NCBI GenBank assembly: GCA_947452995.1
Contig: CANGEV010000016.1
Coordinates: forward strand, 1 to 53,968
Length of the DNA stretch: 53,968 bases
From: Chitinophagales bacterium
Lineage (GTDB): Bacteria; Bacteroidota; Bacteroidia; Chitinophagales; CAIODY01
Direction of reading: 5' to 3'
Shown here: positions 1 to 8,517 of the stretch, piece by piece
Numbering within the stretch: the stretch's first letter is position 1
Layout: each line of letters starts with the position of its first letter
The notes under the pieces: generated by a model
Database searches by the model: none
Told to the model about the DNA's origin: nothing
Seen by the model: the letters and a program-made list of their open reading frames with translations, nothing else
Translations under genes and position numbers: made by a program

Positions 1-378
1 CGTGCTGGTAAACATTACGCTTATGCAACAGCATATGGTTGTCGTGGAAATGACACCGCGATTGTGATTGTGAAAGATGTGTACGGTTGTGACTCTGCGT
101 TGTATACAATAACGAACTATGTTCCTCGTGCTGGTAAACATTATGCGTATGTTTCTGCTTACGGATGTAAAGCTTCTGATACCACATCATCCATTGTAAA
201 AGACGCGTACGGTTGCGATTCGACTTTGTACACAGTAACGAATTATGTGCCGCGTGTAGGTAAACATTATGCGTATGTTTCTGCTTACGGATGTAAAGCA
301 GCTGATACCGCAATTGCGATTGTAAAAGATGCGTATGGTTGTGATTCTACCTTGTATAATATTACGAATTACTTAAGA
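1..378 (+). repeat. 126-bp in-frame tandem repeat, three copies, array cut by the window edge
   Basis: Copies begin at 1, 127 and 253, each opening with CGTGYWGGTAAACATTA-like sequence and encoding a 42-residue unit that starts R-A/V-G-K-H-Y-A-Y. The array probably continues upstream of the window. The first part of copies 2 and 3 is nearly identical at DNA level, while the part encoding KDAYGCDSTLY differs only at synonymous positions. Confidence 0.9.
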
Positions 379-3321
379 CAAATTGATACAGTAGAACTTT
401 ATAAGTATGTTGCAATATGTGGGCAAGGCACAACTTTGAAACAATTCTTCATCAATAAATACGGCTGTGATTCTCTTGTAATTACTCATATTATATCAGA
501 TCCGAAATTAATTGCAATTTGGAATTTCGATTCGATGGCATTGAATAAAATCGACACAGTGAATGTGTTAGCAAATGATTCATTATGTCCGAATGAACCA
601 TATTTGATTAGTCTTAATGGTAATTTCAAAAATGGTACAGGTAATATAATTAACCTCAATGGTGTTCAGCAGATACGCTATGTGCCAAACTTTAATTTTA
701 CTGGATTGGATTCAGTAATATATACGCTTCAATACGTAAATAATACTAAAATGGATACAGCGTGGTTGTACATTGCTGTTCATCCGATTAATGATAAACC
801 AATTGCTGTAAATGATTTTGATACCGTAGGTACTGGTACTTCTGTTTCAGTATTTATGCTCAATAACGACAGTGATCCTGATATTACGAATGCTTATCCC
901 GAAGGATTTATTTTAACCCCACATTTACCTAAAACGCTACATCAACCTATTAAAGGGCAAGTGGTATTAACGGGTCAAAATATAGTTTATACACCTAATG
1001 CTAATGCTTTTGGAATTGACAGCTTCCAATATTCAATTACGGATAATGGATCACCTGTGCTTGGCGACACAGCATGGGTTTACATATGGATAGATAGTAA
1101 CATGACTGCATTGATTGCCAATCCTGATTATGCATCTACTTTGGTTAATACAGCAGTGAATATTGATATTCATAAAAATGATGTTAATTTATTCAGTCCG
1201 GTGAATACCGTTATTCATATAGCACCAATGCATGGTGTGGTTAATATTACGACTAATGCGCAGTTGCATTATATGCCAGCTCAATTCTTTATAGGAAGAG
1301 ATACATTAATATATAGTTATTTAGGATCTTGGGGTGGTAATACTTATCAGGATACAGCTATTGTAATCATTGATGTGATGCCTATTAATAATCCGATAGT
1401 TGCATTGAATGACTCTGTTTATGGTCGTTATGGAATTTCGTTGACGACGCCTCCTGTTACCTTGAATGATTATGACCATGATGATTTCATCGCATCAGTA
1501 GGTAACATGTCAACAGCATCTGTATTTATTGATACAATGAAAAATTCTACACTTGCAAAGCCAACTCAAGGAAGTATTGTATTGAATTCAAACAATTCAT
1601 TCACATGGACGCCTACGCCAAATAATAAGGTGCGTGGTTATCATGTAGATAGTTTCCAATATGTTATTACCGATAATTACGATAATACTGAAGTGTTAAC
1701 AGAACATGCTGAGCTTGGTTTATCTCATCGTGATACTGCTTGGGTTTATATTAGTGTCGGTCAATGTGATTTGGTAGTGGATGCAGGACAATATCAAGTT
1801 GTGTGTCCTGGTAACGCAATTCAATTGGGTGGTTCAAGCACAGCGAGTGGTGGATTCGGTAATTACATGTATAATTGGATAGATTCTTCTAATACCTTAA
1901 GTTCTTTTGCAGCAAACCCTGTATTTACATTTGCGCATTCGACTGTCTTTACACTCCATGTTGTTGATGAAAGTGGTTGTCATAAAATAGATACGGTTAG
2001 TGTGCATGTAAAAGAAACTGTACCTGCTAAGTTTACGGTTGATAGTGTTTTCTGCTCTGGGTCGAACCCTATTGCCTTGCAAGGGTTGCCAAATGGCGGT
2101 AGTTTCTATGGAGTAGGAGTTTCAAGTATCGGAGGAACAAGTTATTTCAATCCATCTGCAATAAGTGTTGATACTCCGATTGCAATTACCTATGCAACGA
2201 TTCAAAATGGTTGTTATGTGAATGCTTCGCATGCAGTAGTAGTTCATTCATCTCCGCAACTTACTGTTGGTGCAAACCAAATAATTTGTCCTCAATTGCA
2301 GGTTAACTCCGCACAGTTGTATGTCGCTGGGGCAGATAGTTTTGTTTGGTCGCCATCTTCAAGTTTAAATAATGCGTATATCTATAATCCAATTGCAACT
2401 CCGAATGTGCGTACAGTTTATACAGTAGTTGCTTATAAGAATGGTTGTACAGCAATGGACAGCGTTGTGGTTGATATATGTAAGTTGCCTAGCGAAATTT
2501 CAATTGACGCCTTCGATGATAGCGCTAAAGTTCGAATGAATCAAAGCGTAGCGGTTTATGTTGCAATGAATGATACATCGAATGTAATGCCGTTGATTAA
2601 CTATCAATTAACTCCGATAGCTAATCCGAAACACGGTTCAGTTCATCAAAATGGGGCTAGTCTAAACTATACGCCATTTAAAAATTATGTTGGTGGAGAT
2701 ACGTTCCAATATCAAATATGCATTCGTAATGCAGGTAAAGATACTTGCGATATTGCTAATGTATTTATTACTGTACTTCCATACGCACCGGATTATTGGT
2801 TAGGAACAACAGAATATCCATTACCTTGTATCGATACCTTGTTACGTCCTGCCGCAGAATTGAGTACTGGTGTGATTGAAATTTTAACTATGCCAATGTT
2901 TGGAACTGCTTGGGTTGACTCTGCTGGATTTATTTATTATCAAGGCGGAAATACAGATGGTATTATCGACAGTCTGGTGTATCGTGTTATGGTAAATGGC
3001 CTAAGTGATAGTGGTGTGATTTATATAAATTCTAAGTGTACGCCGCCACTGTTACCATGTCTGATTCCTGAAGGTTTTAGTCCGAATAATGATAATGTGA
3101 ATGATTACTTCTTTATAGATTGTATTCCGCAGTATCTAAATAGTCGCTTGACTGTCTATAATAGATGGGGTAATGCGGTTCATAACACCTCGCCATATCA
3201 AAACAACTGGGATGGAAAATATAACGGACAGGATTTGCCGGATGGCACGTATTTCTATATCTTGCAGTTTAATGACGGAATAACACCTAATAAACTGGGT
3301 TATCTTGTTATTCATAGATAA
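1..3321 (+). CDS. T9SS type B secreted repeat protein, adhesin-like (5' end outside the window)
   Basis: The frame is open from base 1, so the gene begins before the window and about 1,106 codons are visible. The first in-window start codon (GTG at 64) lies inside a repeat and is not the true start. Residues 1-126 are three 42-residue tandem units, each with two YGC motifs. A degenerate unit with YGCDS follows to about residue 160. Several Ig/cadherin-like modules come next, marked by VLANDS and FGIDSFQYSITDNG-type segments. The last ~90 residues carry PEGFSPNNDNVNDYF, NRWGNAV and WDGKYNGQDLPDGTYFY, the hallmark of the gliding-motility-associated type B sorting domain that sends proteins through the T9SS to the surface. 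A PorP/SprF gene follows 2 bases after the stop, the usual partner context. An adhesive surface role is inferred. The ligand is unknown. Confidence 0.9.
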   Translation, partial: RAGKHYAYATAYGCRGNDTAIVIVKDVYGCDSALYTITNYVPRAGKHYAYVSAYGCKASDTTSSIVKDAYGCDSTLYTVTNYVPRVGKHYAYVSAYGCKAADTAIAIVKDAYGCDSTLYNITNYLRQIDTVELYKYVAICGQGTTLKQFFINKYGCDSLVITHIISDPKLIAIWNFDSMALNKIDTVNVLANDSLCPNEPYLISLNGNFKNGTGNIINLNGVQQIRYVPNFNFTGLDSVIYTLQYVNNTKMDTAWLYIAVHPINDKPIAVNDFDTVGTGTSVSVFMLNNDSDPDITNAYPEGFILTPHLPKTLHQPIKGQVVLTGQNIVYTPNANAFGIDSFQYSITDNGSPVLGDTAWVYIWIDSNMTALIANPDYASTLVNTAVNIDIHKNDVNLFSPVNTVIHIAPMHGVVNITTNAQLHYMPAQFFIGRDTLIYSYLGSWGGNTYQDTAIVIIDVMPINNPIVALNDSVYGRYGISLTTPPVTLNDYDHDDFIASVGNMSTASVFIDTMKNSTLAKPTQGSIVLNSNNSFTWTPTPNNKVRGYHVDSFQYVITDNYDNTEVLTEHAELGLSHRDTAWVYISVGQCDLVVDAGQYQVVCPGNAIQLGGSSTASGGFGNYMYNWIDSSNTLSSFAANPVFTFAHSTVFTLHVVDESGCHKIDTVSVHVKETVPAKFTVDSVFCSGSNPIALQGLPNGGSFYGVGVSSIGGTSYFNPSAISVDTPIAITYATIQNGCYVNASHAVVVHSSPQLTVGANQIICPQLQVNSAQLYVAGADSFVWSPSSSLNNAYIYNPIATPNVRTVYTVVAYKNGCTAMDSVVVDICKLPSEISIDAFDDSAKVRMNQSVAVYVAMNDTSNVMPLINYQLTPIANPKHGSVHQNGASLNYTPFKNYVGGDTFQYQICIRNAGKDTCDIANVFITVLPYAPDYWLGTTEYPLPCIDTLLRPAAELSTGVIEILTMPMFGTAWVDSAGFIYYQGGNTDGIIDSLVYRVMVNGLSDSGVIYINSKCTPPLLPCLIPEGFSPNNDNVNDYFFIDCIPQYLNSRLTVYNRWGNAVHNTSPYQNNWDGKYNGQDLPDGTYFYILQFNDGITPNKLGYLVIHR

Positions 3322-3323
3322 GT

Positions 3324-4271
3324 ATGACAAAAATTGTACGCTATATTGTAATGATTGTTTTGGGTTATGTCCTTACGACTTCAGTCGTAAAGGCACAACA
3401 AGATCCGCAGTATACGCTATTTAATTTTAACCCCTTAACGAATAATCCTGCTACAGCAGGTGCGCACGGCTGTCTTTCAGGCACTGCTCAAATGCGTCGT
3501 CAGTGGGTAGGTCTTGCTGGTTCTCCGATCACTATTAATGCTAATTTAAGCGCTCCAATCTTATTAACACATTCAGCTTGGGGTTTTCATCTAACCAATG
3601 ATCAAATTGGGGTAAGCCGTTTTACTGGCGTTGAAGGTGATTATGTTTATAAGACGGAACTAGATAACGGCAGTCGCTTTTCTTATGGTTTAAGGGTTAG
3701 TGTTTTTAATTATCGGAATGATCTTACGCAGATTACTACTGTAACTCCTGGTGATAACGCATTCATGTATAATGACAATCTACTACTTGGGAATTTGGGT
3801 TTTGGTTTTTTGTGGGAAAAGGAAAAGTTCATCTTAGGCGTAGGCATTCCCCACGTTTTTAATAATAAGCTTTCTGAAGTATCGTTGAATGCCAAGCAAA
3901 CACAACACTTTTATCTTCAAACAGGCTATTCCTTTGCTATTAATGATCATATAGATTTTGAGCCCAATCTTCAATTAAAATATGCAATTGATGCTCCGAT
4001 GCAGTTAAATACAAATGCTCTTTTCTCCTTCTATAAAACATTATGGGTTGGTGCCAATTATCGTAGTGATTTTAGTAGAGCCCGACTTGCGGCAATAGAG
4101 GGATTCTCTGCAATTTCTTATTTATATCTTAATAAACACTTACGTGTTGGCTTAGCCTATGATCAAACAGTAAGTAAACTTCAATCTAGTCAACGAGGTA
4201 CGTACGAATTACTACTTGGTTATGATTGGATTCACAAGCCTTTGAGAATGTTAACACCACGCTTCTTCTAA
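3324..4271 (+). CDS. PorP/SprF family type IX secretion-associated membrane protein
   Basis: The 315-residue product starts with a signal peptide ending near VVKAQQ. It then shows the family's opening QDPQYTLFNFNPLTNNPA and, shortly after, RRQWVGLAGSP, which typify PorP/SprF (TIGR03519). Family members are predicted outer-membrane beta-barrels paired with type B sorting-domain substrates. SprF is needed for surface localisation of SprB in Flavobacterium. Here the gene starts 2 bases after the stop of the adhesin-like gene and ends 6 bases before an OmpA-family gene, so the three are almost certainly co-transcribed. I infer that it attaches or exports the upstream protein. Bacteroidota genomes usually hold many paralogues, so this need not be the core PorP of the secretion machine. 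Confidence 0.9.
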   Translation: MTKIVRYIVMIVLGYVLTTSVVKAQQDPQYTLFNFNPLTNNPATAGAHGCLSGTAQMRRQWVGLAGSPITINANLSAPILLTHSAWGFHLTNDQIGVSRFTGVEGDYVYKTELDNGSRFSYGLRVSVFNYRNDLTQITTVTPGDNAFMYNDNLLLGNLGFGFLWEKEKFILGVGIPHVFNNKLSEVSLNAKQTQHFYLQTGYSFAINDHIDFEPNLQLKYAIDAPMQLNTNALFSFYKTLWVGANYRSDFSRARLAAIEGFSAISYLYLNKHLRVGLAYDQTVSKLQSSQRGTYELLLGYDWIHKPLRMLTPRFF

Positions 4272-4277
4272 ACCACC

Positions 4278-6431
4278 ATGCTTCGCCTCTTAAAAGTTAT
4301 AATGTTCAGTTTTCTGTCTATCACTTTAACTACTCATGTAGTTGAGGCGCAGACATTGACTACCTTATTGAAAAGAGGGGATGCCTATGCTGAATTGTTT
4401 GCCTATTCTAAAGCTGTTCAATACTATGAGCAAGCAGCCACTTATACGCCTAATGATAAGGCGCTGCAATTAAAACTGGCCGAATGTTATCGTAAATTAA
4501 ATAATGTTAAAAAAGCTAGCTATTGGTGTGAACAAGCCTTACAACCTGGCGAGGGTAGTGCAGAACAAATTTTAGCATTTTCGCAACTGTTGCAACAAAT
4601 GCAGCAATATGAAAAAGCACATGTCGGCTTCGAAAAGTATTATAAGCTTCAACCAAAAGAAAAGAGAGCCTATATGCTTCTTTCGTCAATTGATTCCATT
4701 AGCAATTGGAACAGTACAAGTACTAATTATATCATCAATCGACTGTCACTGAATGATTCTGTGTATAGTGATATAGGTCCAATGTATACTGAAAATGGTT
4801 TACTTTTCTCTTCTGATCGTATAACAAAAAATACCAATAATCGATATTCTTGGACTAACGCTGCATTTTATTCTATTTATACATCTTTCAGTCAAGGTCC
4901 TCAATTCACGAAGCCTAGGGCCTTGTGGGGTGCTGCTAATCGTTTTCATGAGGCGGTTACTACCAGCAATCCTGCCGGCAATATAATTTATTATACCAAA
5001 GGAAGTAGCTTTAAGCGTCGTCCATTACCCGATGAAGATCATATAGTTCGCCTGCAAATAATGTCGCGCGCAAAGGATGCTAAAGGAAAATGGTCTAAGC
5101 CAATAGCCTTTCCTTATAACAATGAAGAATATAGTTTTGGTCATCCTAGCTTGACGCAAGATGGCAGCGCTCTGTACTTTTCTAGTGATTGTCCTGGAGG
5201 TTTTGGTGGTGTAGATCTGTATGTTTCTTATTGGGAGAATGATCATTGGGGAAAGCCTAAGAATCTCGGCTCCGAAGTAAATACAGAAGGCGATGAAATG
5301 TTCCCATTTATCGCTGCAGATGGTATATTGTATTTTGCAAGTAATGGCCATGCTGGCTTGGGTGGACTCGATATTTTTTCTTCCCGTAAAATTTGGGATC
5401 AGTGGACTTTCGTTCAAAATCTCGGTGGCGGTATTAACTCTTCTTTTGATGATTTTAGTCTAATTACACAAGATGGAATGAGCGGCTATTTTTGTTCAAA
5501 CCGCGCTGGTAGTGATGATATCTTCTCCTTTAGTAAAGTGGCTATCAATTTGACAGTGATTGTTTACGATAAAAAAAGTGCTTATCCGCTTGCTAATTCT
5601 TCTGTCGTGGTCTACGAGAATGAGAAGCCTATAGCTACGCTTAAAACAGATGCTCGTGGCGAGGTAAAAACTAATTTAGCTATTGATAAACGCTATACGT
5701 TCAAAGCAGAAAAACCAGGCTTCGAGCCCAATCAAATGGATTTTTCTACCCTTGGTCTATTCAATGTAAACACACCAATCCGTATCCCTCTTGAAAAACT
5801 TAGTAAGTTTGATATGAAGGGTATTGTGTTCAATGCAGGAAGTAAACAACCGATGAATAATGTGAAGGTATCTTTACTAGATCAAACTTCTGGTAGAAAA
5901 GAAGAGCTCACAACTGATCCAGGTGGTAATTATCATTTCGATCTTGAACCAAATCACGACTATGTCGTCAATGCTGAAAGTGTGAAATGCGGACTTAGTA
6001 CAAAAGATACCACGACACGCGGTCTAGAGGGTTCTGCCACTTTAGTAATGAATCTTCCACTGTATTGCAAGGGGGATACCATTAAAATTGAAAATATTTA
6101 CTATGATCTTGATCGTTGGAACATACGTCCAGATGCTGCCATCGAATTGGATAAATTATATGCTATTCTAATTGAATACCCAACGATGAAAATCGAGTTG
6201 CGTAGTCATACCGATTCTCGTGCTCCGGATGATTATAATTTAATATTATCACAACGCCGTGCTACAAGTGCAGTAAATTACTTAATCAGTAAAGGGATTG
6301 ATCCTACGCGTATGAAAGGCAAAGGATATGGAGAAATGTTGCTCGTGAATCGTTGTGCTGACGCTGTACCATGTACTGAGGCGGAGCATCAAGCGAATCG
6401 CCGAACGGAATTCATTATCCTTAGCTTATAA
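4278..6431 (+). CDS. TPR-PD40-carboxypeptidase-regulatory-OmpA protein (PorE-like architecture)
   Basis: The 717-residue protein has a signal peptide (to about residue 24) and then TPR-like helices (about 25-125; ALQLKLAECYRKLNNVKKA). PD40/WD40-type propeller strands follow at about 145-420, with repeated YFSSD/YFASN motifs and GGxDxY segments. Two regulatory beta-sandwich stretches cover about 425-590. The C-terminal OmpA peptidoglycan-binding domain (about 605-717) contains RSHTDSRAPDDYN and GKGYGE. This order matches PorE of Porphyromonas gingivalis, which links the T9SS to peptidoglycan, but the same order recurs in many Bacteroidota paralogues next to porP/sprF genes. No lipobox cysteine is evident at the signal-peptide cleavage region. 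It probably anchors the upstream adhesin/PorP pair to the cell wall. That role is inferred from context. Confidence 0.88.
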   Translation: MLRLLKVIMFSFLSITLTTHVVEAQTLTTLLKRGDAYAELFAYSKAVQYYEQAATYTPNDKALQLKLAECYRKLNNVKKASYWCEQALQPGEGSAEQILAFSQLLQQMQQYEKAHVGFEKYYKLQPKEKRAYMLLSSIDSISNWNSTSTNYIINRLSLNDSVYSDIGPMYTENGLLFSSDRITKNTNNRYSWTNAAFYSIYTSFSQGPQFTKPRALWGAANRFHEAVTTSNPAGNIIYYTKGSSFKRRPLPDEDHIVRLQIMSRAKDAKGKWSKPIAFPYNNEEYSFGHPSLTQDGSALYFSSDCPGGFGGVDLYVSYWENDHWGKPKNLGSEVNTEGDEMFPFIAADGILYFASNGHAGLGGLDIFSSRKIWDQWTFVQNLGGGINSSFDDFSLITQDGMSGYFCSNRAGSDDIFSFSKVAINLTVIVYDKKSAYPLANSSVVVYENEKPIATLKTDARGEVKTNLAIDKRYTFKAEKPGFEPNQMDFSTLGLFNVNTPIRIPLEKLSKFDMKGIVFNAGSKQPMNNVKVSLLDQTSGRKEELTTDPGGNYHFDLEPNHDYVVNAESVKCGLSTKDTTTRGLEGSATLVMNLPLYCKGDTIKIENIYYDLDRWNIRPDAAIELDKLYAILIEYPTMKIELRSHTDSRAPDDYNLILSQRRATSAVNYLISKGIDPTRMKGKGYGEMLLVNRCADAVPCTEAEHQANRRTEFIILSL

Positions 6432-6469
6432 AAAAGCTGTTTTAACTTCGAAGAGTTATCGCAAAGTAT

Positions 6470-6499
6470 AAAAAAAACGGACTATTTAAATAGTCCGTT
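6470..6499 (-). terminator. Intrinsic terminator of the deoxynucleoside kinase gene, overlapping its stop codon
   Basis: A perfect 24-base palindrome (6476-6499) is followed on the minus strand by eight T residues. The stem contains the last codons and the TAG stop (6484-6482) of the kinase gene, so coding and termination signals share the same bases. On the plus strand there is no T tract, so it acts for the minus strand. Confidence 0.85.
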
Positions 6500-7126
6500 A
6501 AGTTCTGCGTTTACCTTAGAGATTACTTTTGCGAGATCTTCTTTTCGCTCTGCGAAATTTAAATCATCTACATTGATGATTAATACAGGACCGTCTTTAT
6601 AACTACGAATCCAATTTTCATAATGTTCATTCAAGCGCTTTAGATAATCAAGGCGTATATTATCTTCATATTCACGTCCACGTTTCTCAATTTGATTCAC
6701 TAGGGTTCCAATGGAGGCTCTTAGGTAGATAATCAAATCGGGAGGTTGAACCATTGAATTCAATGTTTTGAATATACGTTGGTAGTTGTTGAAATCGCGT
6801 GTGCTCATCAATCCCATTTCATGAAGGTTTGGTGCGAAAATATTCGCATCTTCATAAATAGAACGATCTTGAACAACCACTTCTTTCCCTTTTAGGATAT
6901 CAATAATTTGTTCAAAGCGACTGTTTAAAAAGTATATTTGAAGATTAAAGCTCCAACGCACCATATCTTCGTAGAAGTCGTTTAGATATGGGTTGTTTTC
7001 TACATCTTCGTAATGAGCTGTCCAACCAAAATTCTTTGATAGTAATCCTGTAAGCGTAGTTTTTCCAGCGCCGATATTTCCTGCTACAACAATATGTTTA
7101 TAAGAAGGAGTTGTTTTTTTTGCCAC
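6482..7126 (-). CDS. Deoxynucleoside kinase (dNK/dGK-dCK family)
   Basis: The 214-residue protein carries the P-loop GNIGAGKTTL near residue 16, an aromatic patch (WSFNLQIYFLNSRF) around residue 60 and the DRSIYED motif near residue 87. It ends with the basic LID region (EKRGREYEDNIRLDYLKRL) of the deoxyadenosine/deoxyguanosine/deoxycytidine kinase family. It would phosphorylate salvaged deoxynucleosides to dNMPs in the cytosol. Substrate preference cannot be read from sequence. Translation starts at GTG (7126), with no upstream ATG in frame. It follows dxr on the same strand with a 67-base gap holding a weak TAATTTTA-type -7 box. Its terminator overlaps its own stop codon. Confidence 0.9.
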   Translation of the reverse strand: MAKKTTPSYKHIVVAGNIGAGKTTLTGLLSKNFGWTAHYEDVENNPYLNDFYEDMVRWSFNLQIYFLNSRFEQIIDILKGKEVVVQDRSIYEDANIFAPNLHEMGLMSTRDFNNYQRIFKTLNSMVQPPDLIIYLRASIGTLVNQIEKRGREYEDNIRLDYLKRLNEHYENWIRSYKDGPVLIINVDDLNFAERKEDLAKVISKVNAELNGLFK

Positions 7127-7193
7127 GTGTGTGTTCTGTTTAATAGGTTTGTAAAATTACGAAGAATCTTTTGCTAAATAAATGCTTTGTAAA

Positions 7194-8363
7194 TTAATGT
7201 TGTAATTTAATCAATTGCGTTTGTGCGATTTCACGCGCAAGCCGATCACTTTCTATATAGTTCTCAATTTCAGTGCTATTGTTATATGGAGCGATTTCCA
7301 TACAACTTTCAATGAGTTCAGCTATCTGAAGAAAACTGATTCGCTCCTCCAAAAAAGCCGCCACGGCCACTTCATTAGCCGCATTCATCGTACAAGCTAA
7401 ATTTCCTCCTTTCGCAAGTGCCAAAAAGGCCAAATCTAGGCATCTAAACGTATTTCGATCCGGTGCGTTGAAGGTCAGACTTGGATAGTCCAAAAAGTTG
7501 AATCGAGGAAAATCCGTCTTCATACGGTAAGGATAGGTGAAGGCGTATTGAATCGGTAGCTTCATGTCCGGCAAACCCATCTGCGCTTTCATACTTCCAT
7601 CTTCGAATTGAACTAAGCTATGAATAATGCTTTGAGGATGTACAATAACATCGATTTGTTCATTTTGCAAACCGAATAACCATTTCGCTTCAATCACCTC
7701 CAGTCCTTTATTCATTAAACTGGCGGAGTCAATCGTTATTTTAGCTCCCATAGTCCAGTTTGGATGTTTTAAAGCTTGTGCTTTGCTTACATGAAGCAAT
7801 TCTTCACGTGTTTTACCACGGAAAGGACCGCCACTCGCCGTCAGATAAATTTTCTCGATTTTATTATCCCATTCACCCGCCAAACATTGAAAAATAGCCG
7901 AATGCTCTGAATCGACAGGATAAATATTTACACCATTTTCTCGAGCCAACTGTGTAATCAATGCACCAGCCACCACCAAAGTTTCTTTATTAGCTAAGGC
8001 AATATTCTTTTTTGCTTTTATGGCACTGATAGTTGGTAATAAGCCTGAATAGCCTACCATTGCAGTAAGTACTATGTCGATAATATCCATCTGAACTACT
8101 TGTTCAATAGCTTCAGCACCACCATATACTTTAATAGGTAAGTCTTCTAAGGCCTCTTTAACCTTTAGGAAGGCCGCTGAATCAACTGCAACGACTACGT
8201 TAGGTTTAAATTCTCTCGCTTGTTGAATTAACAAATCAGCGTTGGAATGGACTGTTAAGACCTCCACGGCAAATTCTTCTGGATTGGCAGCAATGACTTC
8301 TAAGGCTTGTGTCCCAATACTTCCACTACTTCCTAAAATAGCAATACGCTTTAATGGCTTCAT
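7194..8363 (-). CDS. dxr: 1-deoxy-D-xylulose 5-phosphate reductoisomerase
   Basis: This cytosolic enzyme converts DXP to MEP with NADPH, the committed step of the non-mevalonate isoprenoid pathway. The N-terminus has the Rossmann motif ILGSSGSIGTQAL. The protein then shows ANKETLVVAG, PVDSEHSAIFQCL, TASGGPFRG and the substrate-site stretch SASLMNKGLEVIEA, all diagnostic. I place the start at ATG 8363 (389 residues, the normal family length). An earlier in-frame TTG at 8372 overlaps the likely -7 promoter box (8377-8370), which ends only six bases before this ATG. The gene probably stands at the head of a short unit with the downstream kinase gene. Confidence 0.96.
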   Translation of the reverse strand: MKPLKRIAILGSSGSIGTQALEVIAANPEEFAVEVLTVHSNADLLIQQAREFKPNVVVAVDSAAFLKVKEALEDLPIKVYGGAEAIEQVVQMDIIDIVLTAMVGYSGLLPTISAIKAKKNIALANKETLVVAGALITQLARENGVNIYPVDSEHSAIFQCLAGEWDNKIEKIYLTASGGPFRGKTREELLHVSKAQALKHPNWTMGAKITIDSASLMNKGLEVIEAKWLFGLQNEQIDVIVHPQSIIHSLVQFEDGSMKAQMGLPDMKLPIQYAFTYPYRMKTDFPRFNFLDYPSLTFNAPDRNTFRCLDLAFLALAKGGNLACTMNAANEVAVAAFLEERISFLQIAELIESCMEIAPYNNSTEIENYIESDRLAREIAQTQLIKLQH

Positions 8364-8369
8364 CGACTG

Positions 8370-8377
8370 CAAAATAA
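8370..8377 (-). promoter_or_regulatory. Probable -7 box of dxr
   Basis: TTATTTTG on the minus strand matches 7 of 8 positions of the Bacteroidota -7 consensus TAnnTTTG. It ends six bases before the dxr ATG, predicting a 5' leader of only a few bases. No clear -33 TTTG was found. Confidence 0.4.
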
Positions 8378-8478
8378 TAAAGGATTAGCTTATTCTAGGC
8401 TATTTTTTAGTAAAAGGGAGCGAAAATTCGAATTTATAGGTAAAATGACGCGTTTCTGTACTATCCGAATTTTTTTTG

Positions 8479-8486
8479 TATTTTAG
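8479..8486 (+). promoter_or_regulatory. Possible -7 box of the T9SS type A protein gene
   Basis: TATTTTAG sits 31 bases before the ATG at 8518 and follows a run of T residues. It matches the TAnnTT(T/A)G variant seen upstream of several other genes here. The -33 element is not clear. Confidence 0.35.
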
Positions 8487-8517
8487 CTAAGTATAATCCT
8501 TTTAAAAACCACTTTCA

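Noticed and set aside
1-378. CRISPR-like direct repeats at the left edge
   Set aside because: The 126-base units are adjacent without spacers, stay in the reading frame and encode a protein repeat, so it is a coding tandem repeat.
5025-5417. 130-codon open frame on the minus strand inside the OmpA-family gene
   Set aside because: It is fully covered by a strongly supported gene on the plus strand, has no recognisable motif and a random-looking composition, so it is a shadow frame.
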